A stretch of DNA of 7,538 nt from Candidatus Latescibacteria bacterium 4484_7 (GCA_002085285.1 NATK01000128.1:1-7538); one strand, 5' to 3'. Shown: positions 1 to 7,353, counted from the first letter of the stretch. Program-made: numbers and translations. The notes: generated from the sequence alone by a model not told the origin.

Positions 1-359
1 TTGTACGAGAAGACAAAGCTCAGAGCAGCGGCGCCGAGTCCGCAGACGAAGTAGTATTTGACGAATCTCTCGCTTCCCCAGACCGATTCGAGTGTCGTAC
101 CGAATATCCAGATCACGAACATGTTCAAGAACAGGTGCCAGAACCCGCCGTGAATGAACATGTATGTTACGAGCTGCCATACGTAACCGCGGGTTACGAC
201 CAACCTTGGGTTTAGGCCGAATATATAGATGAAATTCGTATTCTGGAGGATCAGCTCGAGGATGAATACAATGACGTTCAGAATGACGATCTTCTTGACC
301 GCATCACCCTGAAAGAAAGAAAAGAATGGATTCCTCGAATACCCATACCGGTAAGGCAT
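1..359 (-). CDS. Rhomboid-family intramembrane serine protease, N-terminal part (cut by window edge)
   Basis: The first 119 residues are visible; the 3' part lies beyond position 1. After a short aromatic, basic cytoplasmic N-terminus comes a first membrane helix (about residues 24-38, KKIVILNVIVFILELIL), then a loop with WQLVTYMFIH. Next is HGGFWHLFLNMFVIWIFGTTLE (H70, H75, N79), matching the rhomboid H-x-x-x-N oxyanion-hole helix, then a third helix from about 99. The catalytic G-x-S-G and the distal His should lie outside the window, so activity cannot be judged. Known role of the family: cleavage of membrane proteins within or next to the bilayer. The ATG at 359 is preceded by GAGGAG at a close spacing, which fixes the start. 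It is transcribed away from the beta-helix gene. Rhomboid fold: very likely; substrate: unknown. Confidence 0.88.
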   Translation of the reverse strand, partial: MPYRYGYSRNPFFSFFQGDAVKKIVILNVIVFILELILQNTNFIYIFGLNPRLVVTRGYVWQLVTYMFIHGGFWHLFLNMFVIWIFGTTLESVWGSERFVKYYFVCGLGAAALSFVFSY

Positions 360-393
360 ACCAGCTCCTCATGGTTGATTGCCCGATTACTAG

Positions 394-422
394 ATAATAA
401 TTAATATAGAGGAAAAGAGCAA
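394..422 (-). promoter_or_regulatory. Candidate sigma70-type promoter for the rhomboid gene
   Basis: Reading the minus strand, TTGCTC (417-422) and TATTAT (394-399) are separated by 17 bp. The -10 matches the consensus at five of six positions and the -35 at three. It would give a leader of roughly 28 nt before the ATG at 359. The surrounding sequence is AT-rich, so chance matches are possible. Confidence 0.33.
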
Positions 423-580
423 TACTATTAAATGTGCATTGAAAAGCACCGGCTTGAAAATACTGTAGATGAGATGGCTTGGATTATTATAACCGCAAGG
501 GCTCTGGTTTCAATGGAGGTTCACTGCCTGAAGGCTGCAAACCGGAGCTGCTTGGGGAGAAAGCCTTAAAACTTTTTACC

Positions 581-610
581 TCGACCTGCCCGCTTAAATT
601 GTGTTAGAAT
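581..610 (+). promoter_or_regulatory. Candidate promoter with extended -10 for the beta-helix gene
   Basis: TCGACC (581-586, four of six matches to TTGACA) lies 18 bp before TAGAAT (605-610, five of six matches to TATAAT). A TG at 602-603, with one base between it and the -10, forms an extended -10. The leader to the start at 677 would be about 60 nt. The assignment rests on consensus only. Confidence 0.4.
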
Positions 611-676
611 TAATCATTAGCGCAATTGCCGACGCTTGCGAATTTGGTGCTTTTTTTCGTCCTTTGCAAGAGGTGA

Positions 677-1561
677 ATGAGGTTGAAAAAGATTTTTACA
701 GCGGTGTTGATTTTTTTTCTTATCCCCGTGTCTATCAGTGCGGGAACCAATTGGTATGTTACTTCTGACGGCACAGGAGATGCTCCTACGATAGCGGCGG
801 CGATAGATTCTGCGTCGAGCGGGGATATCATTTTGGTATATGGAGGCAACTACTATGAAGAGGGGCTCATCGTCGATGGGAAGGATATCTCTATTACAGC
901 GTATTACGGGACGCCCGTTATGCTTGCCCCGACTCCCGGAAGTGGAACGGCCATTACCTTTAGAAATGTTTCGAGCAGCCAACAATTCTACGGATTCAAG
1001 CTTGTCGGTTACGAGAACGCCGTGATCTATGACAATGCTTCTCCTTCTGCATGGTTTCTGGAGATTAGGGAGTGCGTAACCGGATTGGTCGTAACGGGGA
1101 GCGCCTCTTCGCCTGATATAAGCGGATCGTTCATAGATTCGTGCGGTACGGCTCTTTCGGTAGTCGATGCCCTGAGTGTCTCTTTTCATAACAACACCGT
1201 AGTTTACGAGGATGTTGGTGTCAATATGCAGGCAGGCTCGGCAACGATAGAGAAGAATATCTTTTACAATTGCAATAGTGCAGTGGAATGTCTCGGCGGA
1301 TCCGTGACGAACGACTGCAACGATTTCTGGTTGAACGGCACCGACTACTCCGGGTGCAGCGCCGGGCCGGGGGACATATTCGCCGATCCGATATTTTGTT
1401 TCCTCTCACCGCCTTCACCGGGGCTTTATTATCCTCATGAGGATTCTCCGTGTCTTGCTGAAAACAACTCGTGCGGTGTGAATATCGGAGCCTTTCCTAA
1501 AGGGTGTATCGTGGCAGTCGAGGAGTCGAGCTGGAGTGAGATAAAGAGCATGTACAAATAG
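677..1561 (+). CDS. Secreted right-handed parallel beta-helix repeat protein
   Basis: The N-terminus is a Sec signal peptide (K4, K5, hydrophobic core to about 18, cleavage near S21-A22). The opening segment WYVTSDGTGDAPTIAAAID, followed by SGDIILVYGGNYYEEGLIV (to about 66), is the usual first turn of pectin-lyase-like beta-helix proteins. Irregular Asn- and Ser-rich turns follow to about 225, with F-x-N-N and N-x-I-F-Y-N-C signatures. Residues 233-277 form a closing module: FADPIF, DSPC, NNSCG, IGAF, GC, with C259, C266 and C277. The last 14 residues (EESSWSEIKSMYK) look like a separate tail. Ten or so cysteines fit an extracytoplasmic protein. No catalytic pectinase residues are recognisable, so the ligand or substrate is unknown. 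Start choice: AGAGGTG lies almost against the ATG at 677; an in-frame TTG at 683 has better spacing and still gives a complete signal peptide. The gene probably shares a transcript with the amidohydrolase 36 bp downstream. Confidence 0.85.
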   Translation: MRLKKIFTAVLIFFLIPVSISAGTNWYVTSDGTGDAPTIAAAIDSASSGDIILVYGGNYYEEGLIVDGKDISITAYYGTPVMLAPTPGSGTAITFRNVSSSQQFYGFKLVGYENAVIYDNASPSAWFLEIRECVTGLVVTGSASSPDISGSFIDSCGTALSVVDALSVSFHNNTVVYEDVGVNMQAGSATIEKNIFYNCNSAVECLGGSVTNDCNDFWLNGTDYSGCSAGPGDIFADPIFCFLSPPSPGLYYPHEDSPCLAENNSCGVNIGAFPKGCIVAVEESSWSEIKSMYK

Positions 1562-1597
1562 GGATGGATTGCGATCCACGATCCAAAAGAGGCAGCC

Positions 1598-3214
1598 TTG
1601 CAAGCCGATGCGCTCTATTTCAACGGAACGATTTATTCCCTCGAAGACAAACTACCCATCGCACAGGCCATCGCAGTGGCCGATGGCCGAATCGTCGATA
1701 TCGGCTCATCTCGGGATCTAGTTTCACGTTACAGGGAGTGTGCAGAGGCGTACGATTTGCATGGTATGACGGTGATCCCGGGGCTCACTGATGCCCACGG
1801 ACACTTCTTCGATTTTGCCCGATCACTCCTACGACTCGACCTTTCCGAGGCGAAAGACTTCGAAGAGGTAGTGAAAATCGTGGCTGGAGAGACTGCGAGA
1901 AGAGCGGATGGAGAGTGGGTATTGGGGCGGGGGTGGGATCAGAACAGGTGGGATGAAAGAGAATTCCCTACGAGGCGCCGCCTCGACGAAGTGACCCGCG
2001 GGAATCCCGTTTATCTGGAGAGGTCGTGCATGCACGCCGCTCTGGTCAACTCTGTGGCTCTAAGGCTTGCCGGGATAGGTCGCGATACGAGAGACCCCGA
2101 AGGGGGACGGATCTTGAGAGACCGATCGGGTGAGCCTGCAGGTGTTCTCCTCGATGAAGCGATGAAGCTCGTATCAGAGAAGATTCCGCCGATGAAAAAG
2201 AGCGAAATGGAGGGAGCTCTTGTTCATGCGGCTGAGAGGTGTCTATCCGCCGGGCTCGTCGGAGTCCACGAAATGGGTGTGACTGAGGAGAGTGCATTGA
2301 TCTACGAGGAGATGTATCGGAACGATAGACTGCCCTTAAGGATAACAGGGTATTTTTCCAGTGAGCTCGAAGATTTCGATCGCCTCGTTGCCGAGGGCCC
2401 GATCGGAGACTGCTGCGGACACTTTTTTTCGATCGTAGGCGTCAAGTTCTTTTCGGACGGTTCGCTGGGGGCAAGAACTGCTGCGCTGCTCGAAGACTAC
2501 AGCGACGACCCGGGCAACAGGGGGATTCTTGTGAACGATCCGGACGAGCTGTATGAGAAGATGTTTCTCGCGCACCAGAGAGGCTTTCAGATAGCAGTGC
2601 ATGCGATAGGCGACAGGGCGAATAGGGTTGTCCTCGATCTGATCAAACGGCTCATCGCCGTTAGGCCTGTATCCGATGCTCGGTTCAGGATTGAGCATGC
2701 GCAGGTGGTGTCTCCCGAAGACATAAGGAGATTCGGTCGGCTCGGAGTCGTTCCATCGATGCAGTTCGTCCATTGTATCTCGGATATGGATTGGGTTGAA
2801 AGGCGGCTTGGCCCTCGGAGATCGCGAAACAGCTATGCGTGGAAGTCTTTCCTCGATGAAGGATGTACGATTGCAGGAGGCTCGGATTTTCCCGTGGAAT
2901 CGCACGATCCCTTGCTTGGCATCTACGCGGCTACGACGGGGGCAGACGTTTCTGGCAAACCTGCCGGAGGCTGGCATGCTGAGCAAACTCTCTCAGTCGA
3001 AGAGGCTATTCGTGCATTCACCATAAATGCAGCCTATGCCGCTCGCGAGGATCGATGGAGAGGAAGCCTGAGAAAAGGCGCAGCCGCAGACTTCGTCGTC
3101 CTGTCCGATGATATCATGAATATTCATCCGCATTCGATACCTTCAATTTCGGTAGTCACGACAGTGATCGGAGGCAAGATCGCTTATTCAGCGGAGGGGT
3201 CACCGATCGGTTAG
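1598..3214 (+). CDS. YtcJ-type metal-dependent amidohydrolase (Amidohydro_3)
   Basis: A full-length 538-residue protein of the amidohydrolase superfamily. Visible in order: N-terminal beta-sandwich strands (ALYFNGTIYSL, AVADGRIVDIG); VIPGLTDAHGH, with the H-x-H metal pair at about 67 and 69; the family block W-V-L-G-R-G-W-D-Q-N-R-W (about 105-116); KFFSDGSLGARTAAL (about 281-295); AVHAIGDRA (His about 333); RIEHAQ (His about 365); and GGSDFPVE with the metal-binding Asp near 428. The C-terminus returns to the sandwich domain (GSLRKGAAADFVVLSDD). All expected metal ligands are present, so an active hydrolase is likely. Members hydrolyse varied C-N bonds, including N-substituted formamides (NfdA), and the substrate cannot be read from sequence. 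No signal peptide: cytoplasmic. TTG is the start because AAAAGAGG (1585-1592) sits 5 nt before it, no in-frame ATG or GTG lies between the upstream TAG and it, and the beta-sandwich begins immediately. It is in the same frame as the beta-helix gene, 36 bp behind it. Confidence 0.93.
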   Translation: MQADALYFNGTIYSLEDKLPIAQAIAVADGRIVDIGSSRDLVSRYRECAEAYDLHGMTVIPGLTDAHGHFFDFARSLLRLDLSEAKDFEEVVKIVAGETARRADGEWVLGRGWDQNRWDEREFPTRRRLDEVTRGNPVYLERSCMHAALVNSVALRLAGIGRDTRDPEGGRILRDRSGEPAGVLLDEAMKLVSEKIPPMKKSEMEGALVHAAERCLSAGLVGVHEMGVTEESALIYEEMYRNDRLPLRITGYFSSELEDFDRLVAEGPIGDCCGHFFSIVGVKFFSDGSLGARTAALLEDYSDDPGNRGILVNDPDELYEKMFLAHQRGFQIAVHAIGDRANRVVLDLIKRLIAVRPVSDARFRIEHAQVVSPEDIRRFGRLGVVPSMQFVHCISDMDWVERRLGPRRSRNSYAWKSFLDEGCTIAGGSDFPVESHDPLLGIYAATTGADVSGKPAGGWHAEQTLSVEEAIRAFTINAAYAAREDRWRGSLRKGAAADFVVLSDDIMNIHPHSIPSISVVTTVIGGKIAYSAEGSPIG

Positions 3215-3257
3215 GCCGGGTTTCTGCAAAGCCGACCGTAAAAAACCCTCGAGGTCG
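3215..3257. other. Convergent intergenic gap without a canonical terminator
   Basis: The amidohydrolase and the lipoprotein gene meet here with 43 bp between their stops. An imperfect hairpin (GGGTTT, CTGC loop, AAAGCC, with mismatched extensions) lies around 3212-3238. A run of six A follows at 3240-3245 on the plus strand. For either direction the T run is missing or on the wrong side of the hairpin, so this is not a standard intrinsic terminator. Confidence 0.35.
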
Positions 3258-5024
3258 CTATTCGTTTTCTTTCTTCAAGATCATCATCAGGGGCATGCCC
3301 CTGTACTTAAGCATCTCTTTACGTAGCATCTTCCTTGGGTTTTTGACATCGAACCTCATCGAGATAGTCTTGTACAATTTGTCGAGGAGGACGATGGATA
3401 TTCCTCTGAGCGAAGTAGAGGGGCAGCAGGAAGCGATTCTTGCCCCCCGAGCAGCCTCTTCTCCGGTCATCCCTGCGAGTCTTGCCAGCTTGTTCTCCGC
3501 TTCGCTCAATGTCGTCGCACCGGAATTAAGCTGCAGAGAGGCGATCATCATGGCGAGTTCGGTGATCTTTTCATCTATGAACCTGATAGAGAGCTCTTCT
3601 TTCTTCAGTGGGAACCTCTCGATCATTTGCCCCATCTCCTCATAGTACCAGCCGTAGATGTATGTGGAGCTCCGGAGAATTGCCCTTACGGTATCCCCGC
3701 TCGTGCAAATGGAGAATACCGGTGCGAATATTCTGCTCGATCCTTTCAAGAGATTGAAAAGTATCTCCTCATCACCCGAATTTGCCCATACAGATGAATA
3801 CGCTATAACCAGCTCGGTTCTCCCCCGACCGCAGCAGTTCAAAATGAACGGGCATGTACCTGCGCAGCGCCTTCTTTCGGGTGAAAGAATCGGGTTCTTG
3901 CCCGGGCGGCAGTATCTCCATGGCGATTCGATCCTGTACGCTCTTACAGGGACCTTGTTCGATTTGAGCACCGATCCATTACTGAGCTTGTTTATCGTTC
4001 GATAGAGTCTAATCAAATCCTGCTCGTTCCCTCGTGAGTCGTAGAACCTTTCGAGACTCGTTTCCAATTCGTTGGCGCCCTTGCTCGAGGCGGCCTTTTT
4101 TGCGACGTCCGTTTTTCTCTCGTTCTTTTTTTCTCCGAGGAGTTGATCTCTAAGCTTGATGCTTCTGAGGAGCGAGCCTCTTCTCGCCTTTAACCGATCT
4201 ATCAACCTCTCTGCATCATTTATCAAGGCGTTCTGATCGGCTGTTACATATTCGTCGTAGAGAAGGATCTTGGAGAGATTCTCTGCGCCTATTATGTTTC
4301 GGCTTCTCGGTTCATTGTTGATCCTCTTGGAAAGGAATGTGCGAAATGCGCTGATACTGTCGATTGTCGAGCTCAACGTCTTGGAGGGCGACTTCTCATA
4401 CCTTTCGGTGAATAGTTCATCAATCATTACGGCCCTTGAAAGCGTACTGTCCATGCTCTCTATGGCGAGCCCAAGATCGACCTCTGAAGCTCTGTCGAGG
4501 TTGGTTCTCGCAGACGATATGAGAGCGGGGATCCGGGACACCCTCTTCAAGTATCGAGCCGCTTCGCCTCTATAGGGTTTATGAGGCCGGCAAAGTGTTT
4601 GAAACAGGGCGTCGTCGATTGCCGAGCAGTATATCAGCGGATTGTACGAATGGGCCTTCAATTCATTCAACGCGAACATCTCTCCCTTGATCCAGAGCAT
4701 CACGAGATCGATGTTCTCTTTTTCTTCGTCGCTTAAGTTTTTGAATGAGGTCGATTCGATTCTCTTCTTCAGAATTCCGAGCCTTGTTTTGACCACGTTG
4801 ATTTCATCAGTGCTGAATGTAAATAGCGAAGAATCCGCCGCCGTGAACCCGAGCGATGAACCGGTGAGCGGGTGGATTGTCATGTAGATAGAAGCAAACT
4901 CCCTTGCGATCGGTCCGTATTCGTCGGTTGATGTTTTTTTGTTCGAGCTGCAGCCGACGAGCGAGATTGCAAGAAACAACATCAAAGTCGTTGACATCGA
5001 TCTTAGTTTCATGATTCCGTCCAT
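3258..5024 (-). CDS. DUF885-like lipoprotein lacking the HExxH metal site; probable local frame excursion
   Basis: A 588-residue lipoprotein: signal peptide MKLRSMSTTLMLFLAISLVGC with lipobox L-V-G-C25, and Ser at +2, which would favour the outer membrane in a diderm. The body resembles DUF885 proteins: HPLTGSSLGF (51-60), SYNPLIY (126-132), RIPALISSARTNL (164-176), VRAILRSSTYIYGWYYEEM (446-464, equivalent to the family's R-x-x-x-F-x-E-G-W-x-x-Y segment), and a C-terminal FDVKNPRKMLR...YRGMPLMMI. DUF885 proteins usually carry HE-x-x-PGH about 35 residues before the GW; here no histidine occurs after residue 148, so a metallopeptidase site is absent. Residues about 367-400 are Cys- and Arg-rich, whereas another frame reads far better there (see findings). 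Starts: ATG 5024 (AGGA 8 nt upstream) or ATG 5012, which begins directly at the signal peptide. It converges with the amidohydrolase and is divergent from resB. Lipoprotein: near certain; DUF885 relation: likely, from remembered motifs only. Confidence 0.8.
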   Translation of the reverse strand: MDGIMKLRSMSTTLMLFLAISLVGCSSNKKTSTDEYGPIAREFASIYMTIHPLTGSSLGFTAADSSLFTFSTDEINVVKTRLGILKKRIESTSFKNLSDEEKENIDLVMLWIKGEMFALNELKAHSYNPLIYCSAIDDALFQTLCRPHKPYRGEAARYLKRVSRIPALISSARTNLDRASEVDLGLAIESMDSTLSRAVMIDELFTERYEKSPSKTLSSTIDSISAFRTFLSKRINNEPRSRNIIGAENLSKILLYDEYVTADQNALINDAERLIDRLKARRGSLLRSIKLRDQLLGEKKNERKTDVAKKAASSKGANELETSLERFYDSRGNEQDLIRLYRTINKLSNGSVLKSNKVPVRAYRIESPWRYCRPGKNPILSPERRRCAGTCPFILNCCGRGRTELVIAYSSVWANSGDEEILFNLLKGSSRIFAPVFSICTSGDTVRAILRSSTYIYGWYYEEMGQMIERFPLKKEELSIRFIDEKITELAMMIASLQLNSGATTLSEAENKLARLAGMTGEEAARGARIASCCPSTSLRGISIVLLDKLYKTISMRFDVKNPRKMLRKEMLKYRGMPLMMILKKENE

Positions 5025-5071
5025 CTATGCGTTCCTACAAAAGGCTGTAAATATTACGGTCTTTGTGCTAA

Positions 5072-5103
5072 TTGTTATATGTGTTTCAGCTTCATCAAAT
5101 AAA
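5072..5103. promoter_or_regulatory. Overlapping candidate promoters in the lipoprotein/resB divergent region
   Basis: On the plus strand, TTGTTA (5072-5077) and TCAAAT (5095-5100) are 17 bp apart, each matching consensus at four of six positions; transcription would begin near 5107. On the minus strand, TTTATT (5098-5103, weak) and TATAAC (5074-5079, five of six) are 18 bp apart and would serve the lipoprotein gene. The whole 5025-5168 gap is AT-rich, as expected of a shared promoter region. These are consensus matches only. Confidence 0.27.
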
Positions 5104-5168
5104 GCAATCGGATTGGTCAGTCTTAAATTAATGAAAAAACACTTCTCTCTGCGAGTGTACTCGGGTGG

Positions 5169-6560
5169 GTGGTCTCCGAGCTGATTCCGCCAGATTTCAT
5201 GCAGAGGAAAGCCTTTTATCTCGAGAAATGGGGAATCTGGAAGACGAGGTTTGTGGAGATCTTGAGATTGTACGATCCTTTTCATTCCTATTGGTACCAG
5301 ATTGTAATAGCGCTTTTCTTCGTGGTTCTTCTTCTCTGTGTTGTCACCAATTGGAAAAGATTCCTCATGCCTTTCATTACGGGGGTTCCCATCGCGTCGA
5401 AACCCCGTGACAATTCGAGATGGAATGCGGTGGCATGGTCCTGGAGGGCGTTGAAAGAGGGTGAAGGTGCGAAGAGAGATCCTGTCTCGTGGTTCGGTGA
5501 GAAGTATGGGAGGAAGGAGCTCGTTGAGGCTGGAGAGCTGCTTCATATTTATCGATCGATCGAAGAGGTACTTCGCAAGAATCGATTCAAGGTCAGGAGC
5601 ATCAGGAGCAATGGTTCGATATACTTCAGGGCCCAGAAGGGCTCGGCTCGGTTTCTCGGAAGTTTCATGCTCCATATAGCAATACTGGCGATTGCGATAG
5701 GCGGACTCATCGGCAGTTTCTGGGGGTGGTCGGAAGTGCTCTATGGCAAGGCGGGCGACAGGATCCCCCTCGATGATAGCGGTTATTCGGTGAGGATCGA
5801 CGCCTTCCATATTGAGATGGCCGAAGAAGGAGGTATCGGTGACTATGTCTCCGATGTAACACTTCTGGGCGGTGCTGGCGATTCGATTGCCTCTGCGAAT
5901 ATAAGAGTCAATCATCCTCTCGTGTTCTCGCGGTTCAGGGTGCTTCAGCATTCCTATCATACAGAGGAGGACGAATTCGAGTGGGCTAAGGTGAAGTATC
6001 GATTCAATGGCCATTTTCTTTATGATACGGTTGCCATTCACCCAAATGAAGAGGTCCCCATAGGCGAGGATTCTTCGGTGACGATAAGGATCGCCAAGTT
6101 CTATCCAGACTTCAAGATGCGGGGTGATTACTACTACTCCGCTACTGGGTTCCCATACAATCCGGCTGTGCAGATAGAGCTCTCTCACAACGGCAAAATG
6201 GAGAGGGGGCTTCTTTTCCTTAGGTATCCTCGATTCAATAGCACCTTCAAGATACCCGCAGACATAGCGCTCGTGGATGTAGAACCAACCTTTTATTCGG
6301 GGCTTCAGGTAACAACCAACCCGGGATCGTCGTTGATCATCACGGGAATAATTCTGGGAACTATTGGTTTGATTCTTTTGATGTTCTTTGATTATCGTTC
6401 TGTTGTGGGGGGGCTGAATGCAGAAGGCGTGTTCATGAAGGGCGCGGGATATCGAGTGGCTGAAAGATTCGAACGTGAATTTGTTCGTTTGACAGAAGCC
6501 GTCGCGGAGAGGTTCAAGGCGGTTTTGAAGGATGTGAAGCTGCATGGGGAAGACGATTGA
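5169..6560 (+). CDS. resB: Cytochrome c biogenesis protein ResB (Ccs1), System II; N-terminal helix apparently missing
   Basis: ResB forms a complex with ResC that moves haem outward and joins it to CXXCH motifs of apocytochromes c. Seen: membrane helix about 42-60 (YWYQIVIALFFVVLLLCVV), helix about 161-186 (GSFMLHIAILAIAIGGLIGS, with the conserved His at 169), a large extracytoplasmic domain about 187-384 including VNHPLVFSRFRVLQHSYH (248-264), then YSGLQVTTNPGSS followed by the last helix (about 388-407) and a short amphipathic tail (AERFEREFVRLTEAVAERF), as is usual in the family. ResB proteins normally begin with another helix ending in G-T-L-I-P-Q; here the ORF opens with VSELIPP, the end of that element. 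The GTG start has no good ribosome binding site; ATG 5199 is no better. The true gene may start upstream in another frame (see findings). The 3' end overlaps resC by 17 bp, so translation is probably coupled. Confidence 0.9.
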   Translation: MVSELIPPDFMQRKAFYLEKWGIWKTRFVEILRLYDPFHSYWYQIVIALFFVVLLLCVVTNWKRFLMPFITGVPIASKPRDNSRWNAVAWSWRALKEGEGAKRDPVSWFGEKYGRKELVEAGELLHIYRSIEEVLRKNRFKVRSIRSNGSIYFRAQKGSARFLGSFMLHIAILAIAIGGLIGSFWGWSEVLYGKAGDRIPLDDSGYSVRIDAFHIEMAEEGGIGDYVSDVTLLGGAGDSIASANIRVNHPLVFSRFRVLQHSYHTEEDEFEWAKVKYRFNGHFLYDTVAIHPNEEVPIGEDSSVTIRIAKFYPDFKMRGDYYYSATGFPYNPAVQIELSHNGKMERGLLFLRYPRFNSTFKIPADIALVDVEPTFYSGLQVTTNPGSSLIITGIILGTIGLILLMFFDYRSVVGGLNAEGVFMKGAGYRVAERFEREFVRLTEAVAERFKAVLKDVKLHGEDD

Positions 6561-7353
6561 CATAACGTTCTTCTGGTTGTCTTTCTGGAGTTATCTCGTC
6601 TCATTTTTCCTCTTTACTTTTTATGGAGCGCTGAAGAGAAAAGCAGTGGGTAAGGCGGCGGCACTCTTTTTTTCCGTCGCTTTCGTAATGCTGACGGGTG
6701 GAATAGTGGCGAGAACAGTCATCAGTACACATCCGCCCCTTGCCACGATGTATGAATATGCGCTTGTCATGTCGTGGGTGGCGTCTATCGCTTTTGTCGT
6801 ATTCTTTTTGAAGACTCACAATCTCTACTACGGTGTTATAGTTTCACCTATGGTCGTAGTGGTCCTCGTCATGGCGTCGCTTCTTCCCAAGGAGATTTCG
6901 AAACAGCTCATGCCTGCGTTGAAAAGCTGCTGGTTCTACATTCATGTCACCCTTGCGGCGTTTTCTGAAGGAGCCTTTGCCGTCGCGACCGGAGCGGCCA
7001 TCGTTTATCTGTTGAAGTTCAGAGGGGTGACAGGCGACCAGCTTCCAGCCGATGAACCGCTCGAGGAGTTTATATCCCGATCGATTCGCATTGCCTATCC
7101 TCTTTTTACCATCGGCGCCATGTTCGCGGGAGCGATGTGGGCGAGAAACGCGTGGGGCTCGTTCTGGAGCTGGGATCCAAAGGAGACAGGCTCGCTCGTC
7201 GTGTGGCTTTACTATACGCTTCTCATCCATCAGGAGCTCAGGGGGAAATGGAGGAAGCGCAGGCTTGCCGTCATGACCATTGTGGGATTCATCGTGATAG
7301 TTCTTTCCTTTTTCGGCAATCTTTTTCTCGGAGGGTTGCACGCATACACTTGA
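6544..7353 (+). CDS. resC: Cytochrome c biogenesis protein ResC (CcsA), System II haem handling, WWD domain
   Basis: A 269-residue polytopic membrane protein with about eight hydrophobic segments, close to the usual length for CcsA/ResC. Diagnostic features: HPPLATMYEYALVMSW (63-78), matching the family's R-P-P-L-x-x-x-Y-E block; FYIHVTLAAFSEG (131-143) with the conserved membrane-side His134; the tryptophan-rich haem-binding WWD motif WGSFWSWDPKE (204-214); His229 in the next helix; and the closing GGLHAYT with His266. The conserved histidines and the WWD motif are known in this family to hold haem during export and ligation. The ATG overlaps the resB 3' end and lies 8-12 nt behind AAGGATG, which can serve as ribosome binding site. 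With resB it makes a complete two-subunit synthetase; the thiol-reducing partners (ResA/CcsX, CcdA) are not in the window. Confidence 0.96.
   Translation: MGKTIDITFFWLSFWSYLVSFFLFTFYGALKRKAVGKAAALFFSVAFVMLTGGIVARTVISTHPPLATMYEYALVMSWVASIAFVVFFLKTHNLYYGVIVSPMVVVVLVMASLLPKEISKQLMPALKSCWFYIHVTLAAFSEGAFAVATGAAIVYLLKFRGVTGDQLPADEPLEEFISRSIRIAYPLFTIGAMFAGAMWARNAWGSFWSWDPKETGSLVVWLYYTLLIHQELRGKWRKRRLAVMTIVGFIVIVLSFFGNLFLGGLHAYT

Larger units (their letters stand above)
360..676. other. Divergent intergenic region between the rhomboid and beta-helix genes
   Basis: This 317 bp stretch separates two divergently transcribed genes. It is AT-rich on the rhomboid side and again just before position 610. 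It holds a candidate promoter for each gene. A weak hairpin lies around 520-552 (GGTT, then GCC-TGAA-GGC, then AACC), with no T run behind it. A 42-codon open frame (479-607, TTG start) has no convincing ribosome binding site. I recognise no riboswitch, RNA gene or repeat here. Confidence 0.5.

Noticed and set aside
479..607. 42-codon plus-strand open frame with TTG start before the beta-helix gene
   Set aside because: There is no convincing ribosome binding site, the start is rare, and its end overlaps the best candidate -10 element. The composition is only mildly protein-like.
2336..2986. 216-codon minus-strand open frame opposite the amidohydrolase
   Set aside because: The plus strand carries conserved catalytic motifs throughout this region, so the antisense frame is a shadow.
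3200..3246. Intrinsic terminator between the amidohydrolase and the lipoprotein gene
   Set aside because: The stem is interrupted by mismatches, and the A/T run is on the wrong side for a hairpin followed by U in either direction.
3660..3725. Alternative minus-strand frame reading ILHLHERGY as a lost HE metal motif of the lipoprotein
   Set aside because: The annotated frame here continues into VRAILRSS and GWYYEEM, which fit the family. The alternative lacks the P-G-H that should follow HE.
5025..6563. 512-codon open frame on the minus strand opposite resB
   Set aside because: It mirrors resB almost exactly, and its translation is rich in His, Arg and Pro with no recognisable motif, while the plus strand has clear ResB signatures. 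It is an antisense shadow.
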